Source of the DNA: Spirometra erinaceieuropaei
Lineage: Eukaryota; Platyhelminthes; Cestoda; Diphyllobothriidea; Diphyllobothriidae
NCBI GenBank assembly: GCA_902702965.1
Contig: CACRXP010000047.1
Location: forward strand, 950,849 to 1,014,848
Length of the DNA stretch: 64,000 nucleotides
Reading direction: 5' to 3'
A program made the position numbers and the translations under genes. This document shows, piece by piece, positions 37,151 through 49,839 of the stretch (position 1 is the stretch's first letter; every line of letters starts with the position of its first letter). The notes beneath the pieces are model-generated. The model searched no databases, had not been told where the DNA came from, and saw only the letters and a list, made by a program, of their open reading frames with translations.

Positions 37151-40100
37151 TGGACCGGGGCTGCGGACCGCGTCAGCCCCCGCTGACGCAGTAGCGTAAA
37201 TCGTAAGACTGTGCCCGGGAACTTTCGTGAGGTCTCCTGGGGAGTTTTGAGCACAGGTGGGTCTCCGACATCCGTCCGGACTGCTTGTTTGAGGTTGACT
37301 CGCCTACTGCTTTGGGTTAAGAATCTAAACGCAAGGCAACGGTAACAAGCAAATTTGCTTAATGAGGGTCCACTGTGGTCATATCAGTGTGGTCAGCGTG
37401 CCAGACCTCAGCCCTCCGCGCCCCAGCGGCATTGCCACTGCTGGTCCGCGACTGCTTATTCGCCAGACATGAGGGGCTGCTTACCTTGCGACTAAACCCG
37501 CTGAGGGACATTGCGCTATCCGCCATCTATGGACCCGCTGGAGAGCTAGCAGTTACGCTAACGGGTACAAGTAGGTAAGTACAAACTTAACGTGGGTGAC
37601 CGTAACGCTCCCATCCCGCCATGGTCCCCCTATCAAGACAGGCTTATCAGTAAAGTAGCCCTGTGTAGTTTGATAAACTCTTGGTATCCAATTTGAACGA
37701 ACTGCATTTAGGGTTTCGGACAGGCTTACTTCGTAAGTCCCTGGAGTCGCACTGCGGAGAGTACGTTATCTCACGATGGAAGGACCGCAGATGCTGCCCT
37801 TAAACCAGCAGCTGAAGCCCTAACAATATGTCCGAAAAATCCACTAGCGGTGTAGTCTTCGCGAAAAGGTCTGCTGTCGCGTAGCACATAAACGGTGTAA
37901 TCTAGAAGACCATGGTTAAGTTCGGCATGTTTTTTGGACGAAGGTTAGTGAGAGGCGGCAACCGCCTACGGCAATGCAGCAGAACGGCCCGAAACAGGTA
38001 GAATAATCAGCATCGAAGTCTTGGCAGGTCGCGCCGGATCATCCATGGCTATCGTTTTATAATCCGGTCTGCCCAAATACTACAATTTCCTGTGCACCAA
38101 TTATCGGTATCTGTCACTGTCTCTGATGATGGGTTTAAATGTGAATCCGGAACGTCAGGCGAATAAAGCTCTTGTTCCAGCGATCGCTTCCACTTTTTAT
38201 CAAGTGGCACTTTAGTCATCTTGAAGAAGTCAGGGAACTCGAAGTAAATGATAATTTAATGAAACTGGGACCATGAGTATATAAATGCGGACATAAGTAA
38301 CCGGATGATTGAGGCAAAGGTAAATACAAACAAATGCAAAACATTGTAAAGATTAGAAGACATAGTATCACGATAAACACGGAGGCGAGCTACTCGAGCA
38401 CAATTCCAAGATCATTTAAGGCACTCTGACTAATCTCCCCAGTGTCAATTTTGTGACAAGCCTCAATAAGCTAGAAAGGATTAAAACTGGCCCGAAAAGG
38501 AAGACATACTTTTTCGACATCCTGTCGCATTTTAAGAATTGTCAGCTCACGTAATCTTACGCTCTCCGCCAGATACTGGATTCGAAGAGCTTTTCTCTTG
38601 CGACAATCCCTTGCACTCTCGGAACTCCTGGAAGGTATCAAAAATCCCGGAGGTGTGTTCTACTAAATGAGATAAAGAGATTGCATACCCTCGAGGAGCG
38701 CTTCATATCTGGCGTACGGCTATCCGGCTTCTTAGGGTTACTCCAGATCCAGTGTTAGTAGGAAGGGATCGTAACAAACCCCTAGAGAAAAATAACTCGA
38801 ATAAATTTGAAATGACTAAGATAAACAAACTTTAAGGGCGAATCCCGGTCTAAGACCAAGTAGCCGAGCATAAAATAACTAGTTTGACAAAAACACACCT
38901 GATCTCCGCGGCCGAGTATGATCAATCATATGTGAAAAGGCTCCATTTAAAGCCCATCATAGCCTATGACGGAATGATGTCACGTCATCCTGTAATAACA
39001 CTAGGTAAACGGAGCAGAACGGAGGACCACAGATACTTCGAACAAACCAGTTTCCTCTCTGCAAATTCTTAAAAGTCCGTCCGACATATTATTTCCATGT
39101 CAAAGCGCTTTGCATAACAGGAAAGTGGTTAAACTTATACGAACTCCTGATGAATTCTTCATGATCAAAAGACCCCGTAGTGTGTTGTACCTGTAAATGT
39201 GAGTTGCGCGGCTCAGTAACTAAAATAAAATCCGTTGCTGCCAAGCTAAAAAAGCGGAGACAACAGCCATCATTTTTAGAAGGCGACGCTCGCCTTCTTC
39301 AACTGCCAAGGCGCAAAGTGGGTCATGAGACAACCTTGTTACCAACTCTAACGGACTTCAGTCACATAATGAGATTAAGGAGTAGAGCATGAAGGTACGG
39401 TAAAAAAAAAAGTACGCATACTAAAGAGCCCATACTGACTGCGGATGGAGGTTCATCCTGATACCTATGCGAACCGGAATCCAATGTTGACAATTAAGGG
39501 GTTGGACAGTTAACTGCAAGAAATAATGCCTTAAAATAGGCCGTGTAGCGGTCCAGATCCATGGACTAAATGGATTCCAACAAGTGTTGGATAGATGAAT
39601 CAAAGCTAGATCTTGGTTCTAACAGTCACCCGTAAAAATGTACTCGAAGAAAGAACTATCGAAACTGGAAAACGAGAGGCGCGGAGAGATCTCGGGGATG
39701 CAGAGTACAAAGTTCAGGACAGAGAAAGTGGCGATTAGCTAAAACGGAACAGTTCGTGGAGGAAGGCACAAGAAACAAGACGTAGGGCAATAACCCAAAC
39801 AGCTTCCTAAGACTGGTCGGTAGCAGCGTCCCGTCTGACGCCAACGCCGATGAAACGGGAGTGGCTTAATGTCTGTCGACAGGGACGATGGTTTGGTAGT
39901 ACATCGCTTGTTATATGACCGGATGGCTCATGCCACCGTCTTTTAGGCGCCGTCCACGAAACAGTCATTCCCATCGGCTGACGTCAGTGGCCCTAGAGGC
40001 CCGATTAACGCACAGACATAACGATTACGGGCACCATCCGGAGTCAACTCAGTTAGACGGTATGCTACCTAGACCTGAAATGCCGTAACGCACCACGAAA

Positions 40101-40750
40101 TTGAATGAGTTGTTTAAGTGAGGTGATGGGGACGATGTGATCGAGTATCGATGAAAATGACGGTGCCCTGTTCACTCTCAATCCTTGACCTTGGCCCCGC
40201 AACTATTGTCTTGGCAGATCGTCTCGCTCTCTCTTTCACTCGATGTCAGCGCTCTCACGTCCCGCCTCTGAAGTAGCCCCCAGCGCTGCGCTCCCCACTG
40301 ATGATTTGACAGACATCACAGGACGCTCCTGACTCCGGGTGTGCTATTGTATATTATTCAGGCGGACTGGGAACGGCCGCAGATGTATATTTAGCCGTGT
40401 GTGCCAACCTAAACGTCTTCGACCACTACAGTGCGCCCCTATTTATTGGTGGCACACCCAAGAGCAGTGGGACCCTAATAGCAATGACTTGCGAATCGAG
40501 ACTCGCTGCTCGCGTCTCGCTCGCAACTGACCTCTGATTGGTTGACTGCAGCCGTATCGGCATTTTTCCCAGGGGCGCGCATGAGTGAGCGTACGCTGAT
40601 ATTGGTATCGATTTTTATCGATAGCACGGCGTGCTTGCTTGGCGTGGTCGCCCCTGCAGGCCCCCATGGGCGTCACTTCCTGCCTTGCCACGCTGCTGAG
40701 CGCACGCATAGCTGTCCAGAGCTTTACCTTTTCTATTAACCCATAATATT
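37151..40750. other. No recognisable gene
   Basis: The right-hand 0.4 kb next to the RTE-like remnant is GC-rich and could be its 5' UTR. Further on there are only short open frames (38884-39072, 39180-39392, 39656-39844) without recognisable products. The GC-rich stretch 40180-40700 precedes the EnSpm-like transposase and may be its 5' region. Confidence 0.4.
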
Positions 40751-42079
40751 GTGTATATCCGTTTTCTTTTCTTCATGTTCAGACCAATTTGTTGGAGAAC
40801 TTATCGTAGGCGTGTCGATAGAGAGTTTAGAGGCCGTATCCTTGCAATTGCTAAGATAATGAGGGAGAAGTACTCGCCAAAGTCATCATCTTCGTCGAGT
40901 TTCATCCACAGGCTCAGAGTCAACAGACACCCCTATTTCCTCTTCGGTGGACACATCGACGTCGATGAGTGAGCAGTGGCAAAGTCCATTTGAAGAGCGT
41001 CCCGTGTCTCTCCCAACTGAACTGGAGGTAACCTCACGAGACGTGCTGCGATTCTGGGCAATTAGTTCCAAAATACCCCACCAGCATCTGACCAATCTGC
41101 TGAAGGTGATGAGGCAGACGATGCCAGAGGAGCTGTACAGCTTGCCGTTGGACGCACGAACACTTCTCGGCGGAGCAGGCGATCTGTCATCGGTAACGGC
41201 ATTGGGCGGCGGTGAGTACGTTCACTTAGGACTTGTAATGCAGTTGACTGAGCAGTTACGTGCCTTTTCCATGAAAGTGGTTGGTAAAGAGATAGTAGCT
41301 TACTCGGCCATTGACGGTCTTCCTATTCACAAGAAGACCAAAAGAGAATTTTGGCCAATTTTAGGCAGAATTATCCAGCCATTTGTTAGTCATATTTTTG
41401 CTGTAGGAATTTATTGTGAGCAGGGAAAGCCGCCCGATGTTCAGTCGTTTTGTAAACCTCTAGTTAATGAGTTAAGAACCCTATCAAGTTCAGGTCTGCG
41501 TGTCGACGACATCGACAGAACGCTGCAGTTTCGTCTGGCAGCCGTTATCTGTGATGCGCCTGCTAGGGCATTCATTAAGCAAATTAAGAACGTTAATGCA
41601 TACTATGGTTGTGAACGTTGCTATGTAAAAGGGGAGTACCTTGATAAAGTAGTTTACGGCAGTGTGTCTGAGCCTGCTAGGACGGATGAGGACTTCTTGA
41701 CTCCTGTGGATGGCAGTCATCGAGTCGGTATTTCCCCGTTGCTAATTTGTAATGTCGGAATGATAAGTGCATTTCCTCTAGACCTCCTTCATTTAGTTTA
41801 CCTAGGTGTAATGAGACGGCTGTTGAACTTGTGGCTTCGGAGCCCAAGGGAGAATGCCTTTAGGTTAACCTATTGTCAAGGGCAGCAGTAAGTACAGTTA
41901 ATGAAAGGCTTAAAGCACTGAATGCGTACCTGCCGCGGCAATTTTCGCAGCGTGCAAGGTCTCTAAATGATATAGACACATGGAAGGGCACGGAATTACG
42001 TCAGCTTCTGCTTTACACAGGCATAGTGGTAAGCCTGAATCGATTCAGGCTTATTGCACGCCAATCCCACCCATCGTAG
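40751..42079 (+). mobile_element. EnSpm/CACTA-like (tnp2-related) transposase, frameshifted
   Basis: The main frame, 40947-41891, carries the family landmarks in order: AIDGLPIHKK and FWPILG (about residues 115-135), FAVGIYCEQGKP, the VICDAPARAFIKQIK block with a zinc-binding YGCERCYVKGEY (about 205-230), and FPLDLLHLVYLGVMRRLL (about 278-295). It then shifts frame near 41870 and continues as RARSLNDIDTWKGTELRQLLLYTG to a stop at 42079. N-terminal sequence (WRTYRRRVDREFRG then a Ser run) is in another frame at 40780-40910, so at least two frameshifts exist, or short introns at those points. The first in-frame ATG of the main frame is internal (MSEQW, about 40965). In CACTA elements this enzyme cuts at the terminal repeats. 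I see no CACTA termini; the C-terminal part of the transposase is missing, so the copy is dead. Confidence 0.78.
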
Positions 42080-44270
42080 ACGCTACTATGTGGAAGCCTT
42101 TTTAAGATCAGTGCGAAATATCAGCACGGATGCGGTAAATAATTTTAAGATGTTGAAGAAAACCTCGAAGTGAAACTTACCAGTCAGTCCGCGAAAGGTG
42201 GCACACAAAATCCCGCCAAGTGTGACTTGATTGATTATTGGCTGGTAATGTCGTGAATGTTCAAACTCTTGACATGCGGCGTACATATTCAGATGCTTGA
42301 ATAGTTGGGCGTAAACCCTGCAGAAGATTGCGTACGCTTGTAATAGAAACTCAACAAATAGATTGCATTTATAAAAGACCCATTAAAGTGGCGATGGGAA
42401 ATAAGTAATAGCGTACGAAGACTTTCGATGAGCCTTTTAAGTTTGTAATGGTCTAGTACCTATATAAAGAAAAAGAAAAGGTCAGAACAGTTGTTCTTAA
42501 GATATCTTTGAGGGTCAAGGGCCAAAAATAAAGGCGAAAACATTATTATCCGGACGAAATAGCAGAAAAGGCGAGCATTTGATGTAACGGCGCGATGGCT
42601 ATTTGATGTATCTCACCCTTGGTTGTGTTTTAGTGACGTATTTCTGCAGCTGCTTAGTTATTCCAGAATTCTGTTGTATATTCGTGTTTTGACAACCGTC
42701 TCCCTCGCTCATACATTTCCTTCGTTTTGCATGCCATTATCTCTTTTGCGGAAACAATTACCGCTCGAGCTCTCCCAGCACGTCTGGCCACGTCTTGTTA
42801 GGGTGGCTGAGCGTTGTAACAGCCAAACATCATGACCGGTCTGGCGTCATTGTTCCAGACCTCGCTGCCTCAAGGTCATTCATCCCTTGCAGCGAGCCGT
42901 CCCAGACGAGGTGACCTGAAGTCACAGAACTAACAGCTCGGGCATACCTGCGTCCGCGCAGTCGCAGCTGCCCATGCGGCCACTTGAACGCGCCACCCCC
43001 TGCAACCAGCGGAACGAGCCACTGGGACACCACCCCTCGGCAAATGCAACGCACGAATGACTGGCCACCTCTTGAGCTTGGCCTACGAGCCTACAAAAGC
43101 GGCTGCCACCACTATCTCAGGGATTCTCAGGCCTAGCTGGACGCAGTCAACAACAGCCCTGGCTTCGTCAGTGGCCACTGTCGCCTGAGAGGACAACCCC
43201 AGGTTCTGTGCACAATAAGCCCCTTATTCTGGTCCCCTTTGTCTTCTCCCTTCAAACATGGAATTTGGCCTGACGATTGTAGCTCACATGCTGCACATAT
43301 TCTCTCTGCAGGTCGCTACAGCGTGGATACGTTGCGGCATTTAAGGAGCTAACCCCACCTGAGCAAACCGTTGGAAAAAAATGAATGAAAATGTTGCTTT
43401 TTTCCTTATTACCCGCACCTTCCGGAGCTCCGTTTTTAATTCAGAGTACATTAGCCGCAAACTCTCGACTACGATACTACTCTCCATGGTAATACATCGA
43501 ACATAGGACACCTCTAGATATGTAATCGAACTATAATGCTTAATGCAAGTACGCAAACAAAAGGTCCGCGTAGCACCCACTGTATCGCGACATAGAACAA
43601 TGGACAGTCAATCGTGCGAAACGATAGTTTATTGGGTATGCCCAATTGGAATAAAACGTTTCAAGAAAAATATGCATAAATTTGGAATATTCGGTCATGC
43701 GTCTTTAGAGGAATTTACGTCTAAACATTGGTATCTTTTTTACTGTCCATTGGAGGTTTCTGTGTAAAATGGGAACCCTCGGTACGACATGCGTAACGCG
43801 CTCATAATTACAAAAAGTTATAATGTAATAAGCACAATAGTAACACATATGAGCACAATATCATGCAGGGTATTAACGACTATTTCCCTGATTCATTTGT
43901 TTTCAGGCGGAGAAAGCTGCAGACGCGCGAACCCATCAGCGGAGAATAATGGAAACTGAATACATGACGCCATTTATTAGAGGCTAATGTTTGTACCTAA
44001 CGGATGTCGTACCTTGCGTTTCGATCGTTCTCAATACCTGCTCCTTGCTCCATGGGACGGACTGATCAAGGTCCTTCTAACGACCTTACTGTAGCAGCTA
44101 CTTTGATAGAGATTTTGACCAATGTAACATGTGCATGTAAATAAACAGAAATGAGACTTACTGTAGTGAATTCCAAACAGTGGGCAACCAATGAAGGAGG
44201 TCTTTTCTTTGGATCCGCCTCCACCCCCTACAACCACTCCAGAGCTGAACTCGAGCTCTCGAGGACAAGC
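42080..44270. other. No recognisable gene
   Basis: A GC-rich block at 42830-43250 and short frames on both strands. The minus-strand frame 42286-42086 is open for 66 codons just beyond the transposase but matches no part of it that I can recognise. Confidence 0.4.
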
Positions 44271-44740
44271 ATGCGGCTAAATGAGTTTCACTAACTTTCA
44301 GAAGGCTTTTGATGCCGTTGCATATTAGAGACTGTTTTACGGAAAGGGAAGAATAAGGATACAAAGTACCCACATCAAATGGATCAAAGACTTCCATGAG
44401 TGTCGGCACCGCGTTGTGCACATCGGTCAGGAGAAATCACACTCTGTTGTTGTTGACAGTGGGATCCCCCAGGATTCAATACTGATCCTACTTTTGTTGC
44501 AAGTTTATGCGTACTCTCGCTCAGGGGATTTGAACTTTGGGGCATCAAGGTTTGTCGACGACCTGAAAATTTGGACTTGGATCCAGAGCTCAAACGCCGA
44601 AGGGAGACAACAGAGTGGTTACATTGCTGGCTCATGCAATTCACCACCGGCAACCGTACCATACATCACCTAGTCAATCTAGGCGGATTCGTCAGTACTG
44701 GAAACTACTTTCTTAACTTCACAGCTCTCCGAATTGTGAG
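44270..44740 (+). mobile_element. CR1-like RT fragment
   Basis: Translation gives FTNFQKAFDAVAY (the DFxKAFD motif), a stop, then IKWIKDFHECRHRVVHIG, SGIPQDSILILLL (SGVPQGSVLGPLL motif) and RFVDDLKIWT (catalytic FVDD). Only the palm core survives, with one internal stop. It differs from both larger CR1-like copies in the window. Confidence 0.7.
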
Positions 44741-46400
44741 GAGTTCGGGTTTTAGTCTGGTCATTGAGGACTTTTGAATTTGCTATCACGACCTACCGAT
44801 TTAACCTGTGCGTTCGTCTGGTAAGGCTGTATGTGCGCAAATTCACCCTCCCTGTCAACGTGGTTAAGCCATGGAATGCCATCCTCGCATATATGACGTT
44901 ACCATCGATTGGAAGTTTTAAATGGAACACTGACAGATTTATGTCCCGAAAGGGGTCAGAGCGATGTGAAATTTTTCTCAGTAAACTATCTTTGGGGAAA
45001 ATGGGCTCATATAAGTGCATATATTTAGGGTTGCATATTTACGTAGTTCCCTTGTTGCGCCATCATGTGCCTGTGAAGGCCAGTTTTGAATGGCCCCACA
45101 GAATGGGACATTACAATAACCCAGAGCGGGTTAGCCCATGGCCCACAACACGGTTAGTGAAGAAACGCTTTCCAACAGTTTGTTTACCTTAGTGCCCCAC
45201 AGAGTTCGAAGGGATGTCCCGAAATTGATTGTAATGGCGAGTTAAAAGGCAATCTCTACCATGTACCCACCACTATCTATAACTCAGAGGATGAGGATTC
45301 CATTTAATTAGACTGGTCTCGTACGGCGGTGCTCCCTGGATTCTCACTAATTTTGAGACTGGCCTTTTCATTATTTCGTTTAGGTTATAATCTTGCTGAG
45401 TTCAGAGTCTCCAAGCATGGATTTCGTATTTGAGATGCAGTCTTAAAAACTAACGGAGACTTTGGAGAAGCCCTCTTCATCGAAAATTAAAAATGGCCAC
45501 CTAATGGCGTACAGCATTGCCGTTACGGCCTGAAACACTTACCAACAGTACTTAGAGGTCTTTACAGTTGTAGTCATTTCGTGGCGTCCAGAGTAAATAG
45601 TAGGTGTGCGTATCGGGGACCTGATTTCGATTTCCGAGACGCAGCGCGATGTATTTGTTTCAGTTGAATAACAGGCGCCGCCTGCAGAGAACTATTCCGA
45701 TCAACAAAGATATTTTTAAAGTTCGCTTCGACGAAAACTCAGCGAACGACCTCCCAGCTTTTCGTGCCACTCGCAAATATTGCGTACTCACAGGCAAATT
45801 TTTGTACACGATCATTAGTAAACAAGAGAACAGGGGTCGGTCCCAGCCCTGATCCATATGGGAATACACCCGCTATGACTGCACTTTGATTGCTGTTGAT
45901 TTACACAGGCGAGTTGAGAAAGATAAACCATGAAACAACCGATCCACTTGGAGAGTTTACTCCTGATGTCCATCGCTCTCAAATTCTTCAGAAGTCCTCG
46001 ATGCGAAACCATACCAAGGGCGTTCCAAAGTGCACCTTTCAACAGGAGTTCGTCCTTACCATTGCTGATAAATCTCCCATCCTCTAGGCTGGTTACCCTA
46101 CCTTACATGCTCCTCCTGTTTGAATTGAATGACATCATATATGATGAAGTTATCGAGGCCCGATCTTCTTTGCCGTCTTTAGACGTTGTCTTTGATATTT
46201 TGAGTTACCGATAATAAGAGATTGTCCGAGGAAAACGGCTTGCTGGAGAAATACACCTCTCCGAAAACCGGTCGTTAAACGTCGCAAAACTTCTCTCTCC
46301 AAAAGTAAAAGCTCCTGAAAGGCAAAGTATCCCATCCTCTGATACGTTCTGGAAAATCCTATAGCAGACGCCAAGTTGAACTTCGATTACATCGAGGTAC
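44741..46400. other. No recognisable gene
   Basis: Open frame 44764-45192 (+, 142 codons) continues shortly after the RT fragment; its segment FTLPVNVVKPWNAILAYMTLPSIGSFKWNTD resembles, in pattern only, the C-terminal 'VVxxWNxLP...SxxxFKxxLD' end of CR1-type RTs, so it is probably the 3' coding end of the same element. Frames at 45649-46214 are unassigned and may be the 5' part of the next CR1-like copy. Confidence 0.35.
44764..45000 (+). mobile_element. Possible C-terminal end of the CR1-like element at 44.3 kb
   Basis: Reads LYVRKFTLPVNVVKPWNAIL followed by PSIGSFKWNTDRF. Non-LTR RT reading frames of this type end with a 'R..xFS.RVV..WN.LP' and '..FK..LD' signature. The position downstream and the same strand fit, but residue matches are few. 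Confidence 0.4.
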
Positions 46401-46436
46401 TTAATCCCGTGAATTACCTTTCCATCTCCTAAAGTT

Positions 46437-48470
46437 TTGGCCCCGCAGAGTTTAAAGAAAACTACCAAATATAATACTCCCTTACGTCAACTATTGCACG
46501 AAGCAGACGCCCGGTTGACTGCTGATAGTTTCAACGCATTGCTGCTCAAAACTGTTGTTAAAAGTCGATCGCTATGCTTCCGACCACCCAGGCTTGGACC
46601 AGGACCGGTCTCAAAACTATAACTTTCACTCTGTGGGATGTGACTGTAGCTATTTGCTGTTTTCGTGGGTCTCATATCCCTGGACCCGATGGTGTCCCAG
46701 TAAGCATTCTAAAAGCGGATGCAAATGCAATTTTCCCATTCCTCTTATGCAAGATATTTAATATAGCTCTTGAAAATAAAACCTACCCTCCTTTGTGAAA
46801 GGAATCCCACGTGTTGCCTATTCGGAGGCATATCAAATCAACGTCATTTGACGACTTTCGGACAAAAAACACCCTGCCTGCAGTTCCGAAGGTCTTACAG
46901 ACATTGATCGAAGATAAGATGGCGTGTCACCTGCTGCTCAGCAAGGATTCCTCAAAGCTTGGTCTTGTGACACCTGTCAGCTCTCTTTCTGTGATCATGG
47001 TCTCCAACCCAATGACAATAGTTTTGCCCTTTACACAGTCTAGATCGATTTCACTAAGGCTTTTGATCCTGTTGAACATGCCCTTCTTCTCTTGAAACTG
47101 TCCTCTTTCGGAATAGGTGGCAAACTTTTAAATTTTATATCCTCTTACCTGGACACTCGCGCACAACGAGTTAAGATTTCCAATACTATCTCCAACCCCA
47201 CACGTGTGAGGAGTGGAGTCATTCAGGGGAGTGTACTCGGCCCACTTCTATTTTGCCTTTTCGTTAATGATGTACCCGATTTATTTCAGAATGGTCAGCC
47301 TTTCATGTATGCCGATGATCTTAAAGTTGCATATCGATATAAGACGGCAGATCATGACATCGTGCTTGAGCTCCTAACGAGCGACCTACACATGGCGCCT
47401 TTCTCCTTCATGGCCCAGTCATGGTGGTTGGCGACGACCGCCAACCTCAACTAAGTATTGAAGGTCACGCCATAAATGTGCCTGGGGTTATTAAGGATCT
47501 GAGCGTATCATACTCCAAAACTCTCAATCTCTCAGAGCACTGCGCCTTGATTGTCTCCAAAGCACGTAGAACGACCGGTTTTATCCTCCGAAACTTCAAT
47601 ACTAGGGACATTATAATGCGTCTTTACAACATGTACGTTAGACCTGGTCTGGAATACGATTCGTTTTTATTTAGCCTCATGGGTGCTACTGAGCGGAAGA
47701 AAATAGAATCCGTTCAACACTTTTTACCAAGAGAGTTTTAACCCCGGAACACCGACATTTGTCTTACCAAGAACGTTGCCAGTTTACGGGCCTTGATCCT
47801 TTATGGTTCCGTAGATTACAAAAAGGACTACTTTTGCTATTTAAACTCTTATATAATCACACATTTAACCCGCTCACCTCTTTAAGACACCATGTACACC
47901 CACGATGTAACAGTCATCGTGAGGTCTTTTTATTTCTTCCTCTGGCACGTACTGTTAAATATCGTCGGTTCTTTTCTGTAAATGCAATTGCTATTTGGAA
48001 TAAACTACCCATGAGTGTGAAAACTCTGCAAAATTATCCTTTATTTAAGAGAACAATTACTCGATTTTTGCATGCAGAAAAGCTCCCACAAATTTTGGGT
48101 ACTGAATCCACTGATCGACTGTACCGTAGCGATGGCGTTTGTGGTCTCTGAACACTATGGCCAGTCTCACCATGGACAATTTCTTTGGCCATCAGTGACA
48201 GCTGTTCTTCGGTGCCTCTATCTTGACTATACCCAATTTCATGAAAGGAAATGGCGTCTGATAATCTCCGGTACCCCTCCCTTCTTGAGGGTCGAGTGTT
48301 TGTGGTCAGCAGTTTTTTCTCCTGAAGCCTGCAAACCATAAAAATCACCATCAAATTTATTTTTATTCCTTTTACTCAGGAGTTTTTTTCACTGCTGGCC
48401 GGATATGTGTTTAACGCTTCACTGACAATTCCTGTAAACTGGCATCAAATAAAATTAAATTAAATTAAAA
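46437..48470 (+). mobile_element. CR1-like non-LTR retrotransposon, RT nearly complete but frameshifted
   Basis: RT motifs appear in order over at least five frame changes: IPGPDGVPVSILKA (46.68 kb), ESHVLPIRRH (46.80 kb), IDFTKAFDPVEH-like (47.04 kb), SSFGIGGKLLNFISSYL (47.1 kb), RSGVIQGSVLGPLLFCLFVND (47.21 kb), the catalytic FMYADDLKVAYRY (47.3 kb), VSKARRTTGFILRNF (47.56 kb) and, after a stop near 47741, SYQERCQFTGLDPLWFRRLQ to the C-terminal FKRTITRFLHAEK (48.07 kb). The 3' UTR ends in AAATAAAATTAAATTAAATTAAAA (48447-48470), a pentamer tail. The catalytic residues are intact, so inactivation is by frameshift only. A different CR1 lineage from the copy at 18.5-20.4 kb. Confidence 0.85.
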
Positions 48471-49334
48471 CCAATATTCTGCTGAAAATCAATAAACTCG
48501 AAAACGAGCTGCTGCCACACGGAAGCTCGTGCAAGCGAACGATGGTTGGCAAAACGCGGTTAACAGCGCCAGAGTTAGCAAGGCAAAGAGCAAAGCCCCA
48601 TAGCAGCCAAAGTACAACGATTGTGGAAGACCTCAGTGCAAGGACGCGGATACCCATGACGATTGGATAGTAACAACGGAGTCTCGTGTTTCTATAGAAG
48701 ACAACCGCAGCGAACCATCAACTTCTCTCAGCCATTCCGTTTGTTCAATAGAATCCTCAGTTCAAAGTGAGGAAACAAGCTCGTGGTAAGGTGGAATAGG
48801 TAAGTACCACAACAAAAGTATTAAACCCAAGACGACCCTGATCTCCAAAAACCTTCAGCTGACATGGCGGCCGGAAACAGAACAAATGAGCCCCTTGATC
48901 GTCAACATTTTATAGTTGTCAACAGACCATCGGAGTCGAATGCTTCTGCCGCGAAGAAGCGGCTTTCCACTGACCTTGATATGCCTCAACACCTGCTCAA
49001 CAAAATGCTTAATTCGAACGAAAAGGTACCACACACGCAGCATTCAGGGTCAGAAACCATGCGGTCACGACCTATTAGAACTGTTTTGGTTAGTAATGAG
49101 GAGACTAGTTTACTTCTGTCCAGGAAAATCAAGCTCAGAAATTCTCACAAGGCGGTTTTTCAGCCGGATTACTCTCCAGCGGAACGTCTGAAATGCCGCG
49201 AATTAGTGACGGACCTGAAGAGGAGATTTGAAGCTGGAGAAAACAACTTGATCATTTTCAGAGGACGAGTTATACGGAGAAATGCGATGTTGTCCTGGAA
49301 CTATCTAGTCGTCATGATGGCGACAGCAACATAA
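48471..49334 (+). mobile_element. CR1-type ORF1-like fragment
   Basis: A 156-codon frame (48864-49334) reads FIVVNRPSES, then STDLDMPQHLLNKML, then SRPIRTVLVSNEE, and ends with YSPAERLKCRELVTDLKRR and ENNLIIFRGRVIRR. This block (RNA-recognition-like fold followed by 'ERxxxxELxxELKxRxxxGExxLIIxxGRIV') precedes the endonuclease in many flatworm CR1-type elements. A frame at 48474-48660 (LKINKLENELLPHGS) supplies the usual leucine-rich N-terminal coil, interrupted at 48661-48860. It starts immediately after the pentamer tail of the previous element. No endonuclease follows. In the element it would bind the element RNA. Confidence 0.6.
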
Positions 49335-49839
49335 TATTGGTAAACCCGAGACAAATCGAACGAAGCACGTTCGAATTTTGCAAACATAAAAAGAAATCGC
49401 CAGTTGACCGAACGTTGTTCTCGTGCCATTAACAGATGCGCCAATGAAAGGGGCGTTGGTGGGGCCAAATATAAGAGAGCTTTCGGATTTATACGGCGGG
49501 CCCTACGCGTCATAATTAAGGTGAATTCCACCGGCGTTGACAAACATGTGGCCGAATAGGCCCACTCGATGGCTGTCAGTGCGGGAACAGTGAGGGCAGT
49601 GGAGGCGGGTGCAGTGTCGAGGCTCCTGACACTGGTTCGTCAATTCCAGCACGATGGATTCACATTAGAACGACCAGAACCATGCGTGATGTAGAGGCAC
49701 GGTTGCAATAAATACAGGTTGGGGTCGCGTTTGCATTGCTAGTGATGGTGTTGGTGACAGTGAATATGTTGTTTGATGGGGCACCTCTCCAGCGAGGTCA
49801 AATTCGCCTCAGCATGGTGTGGATGCCTAATATTCCGGG

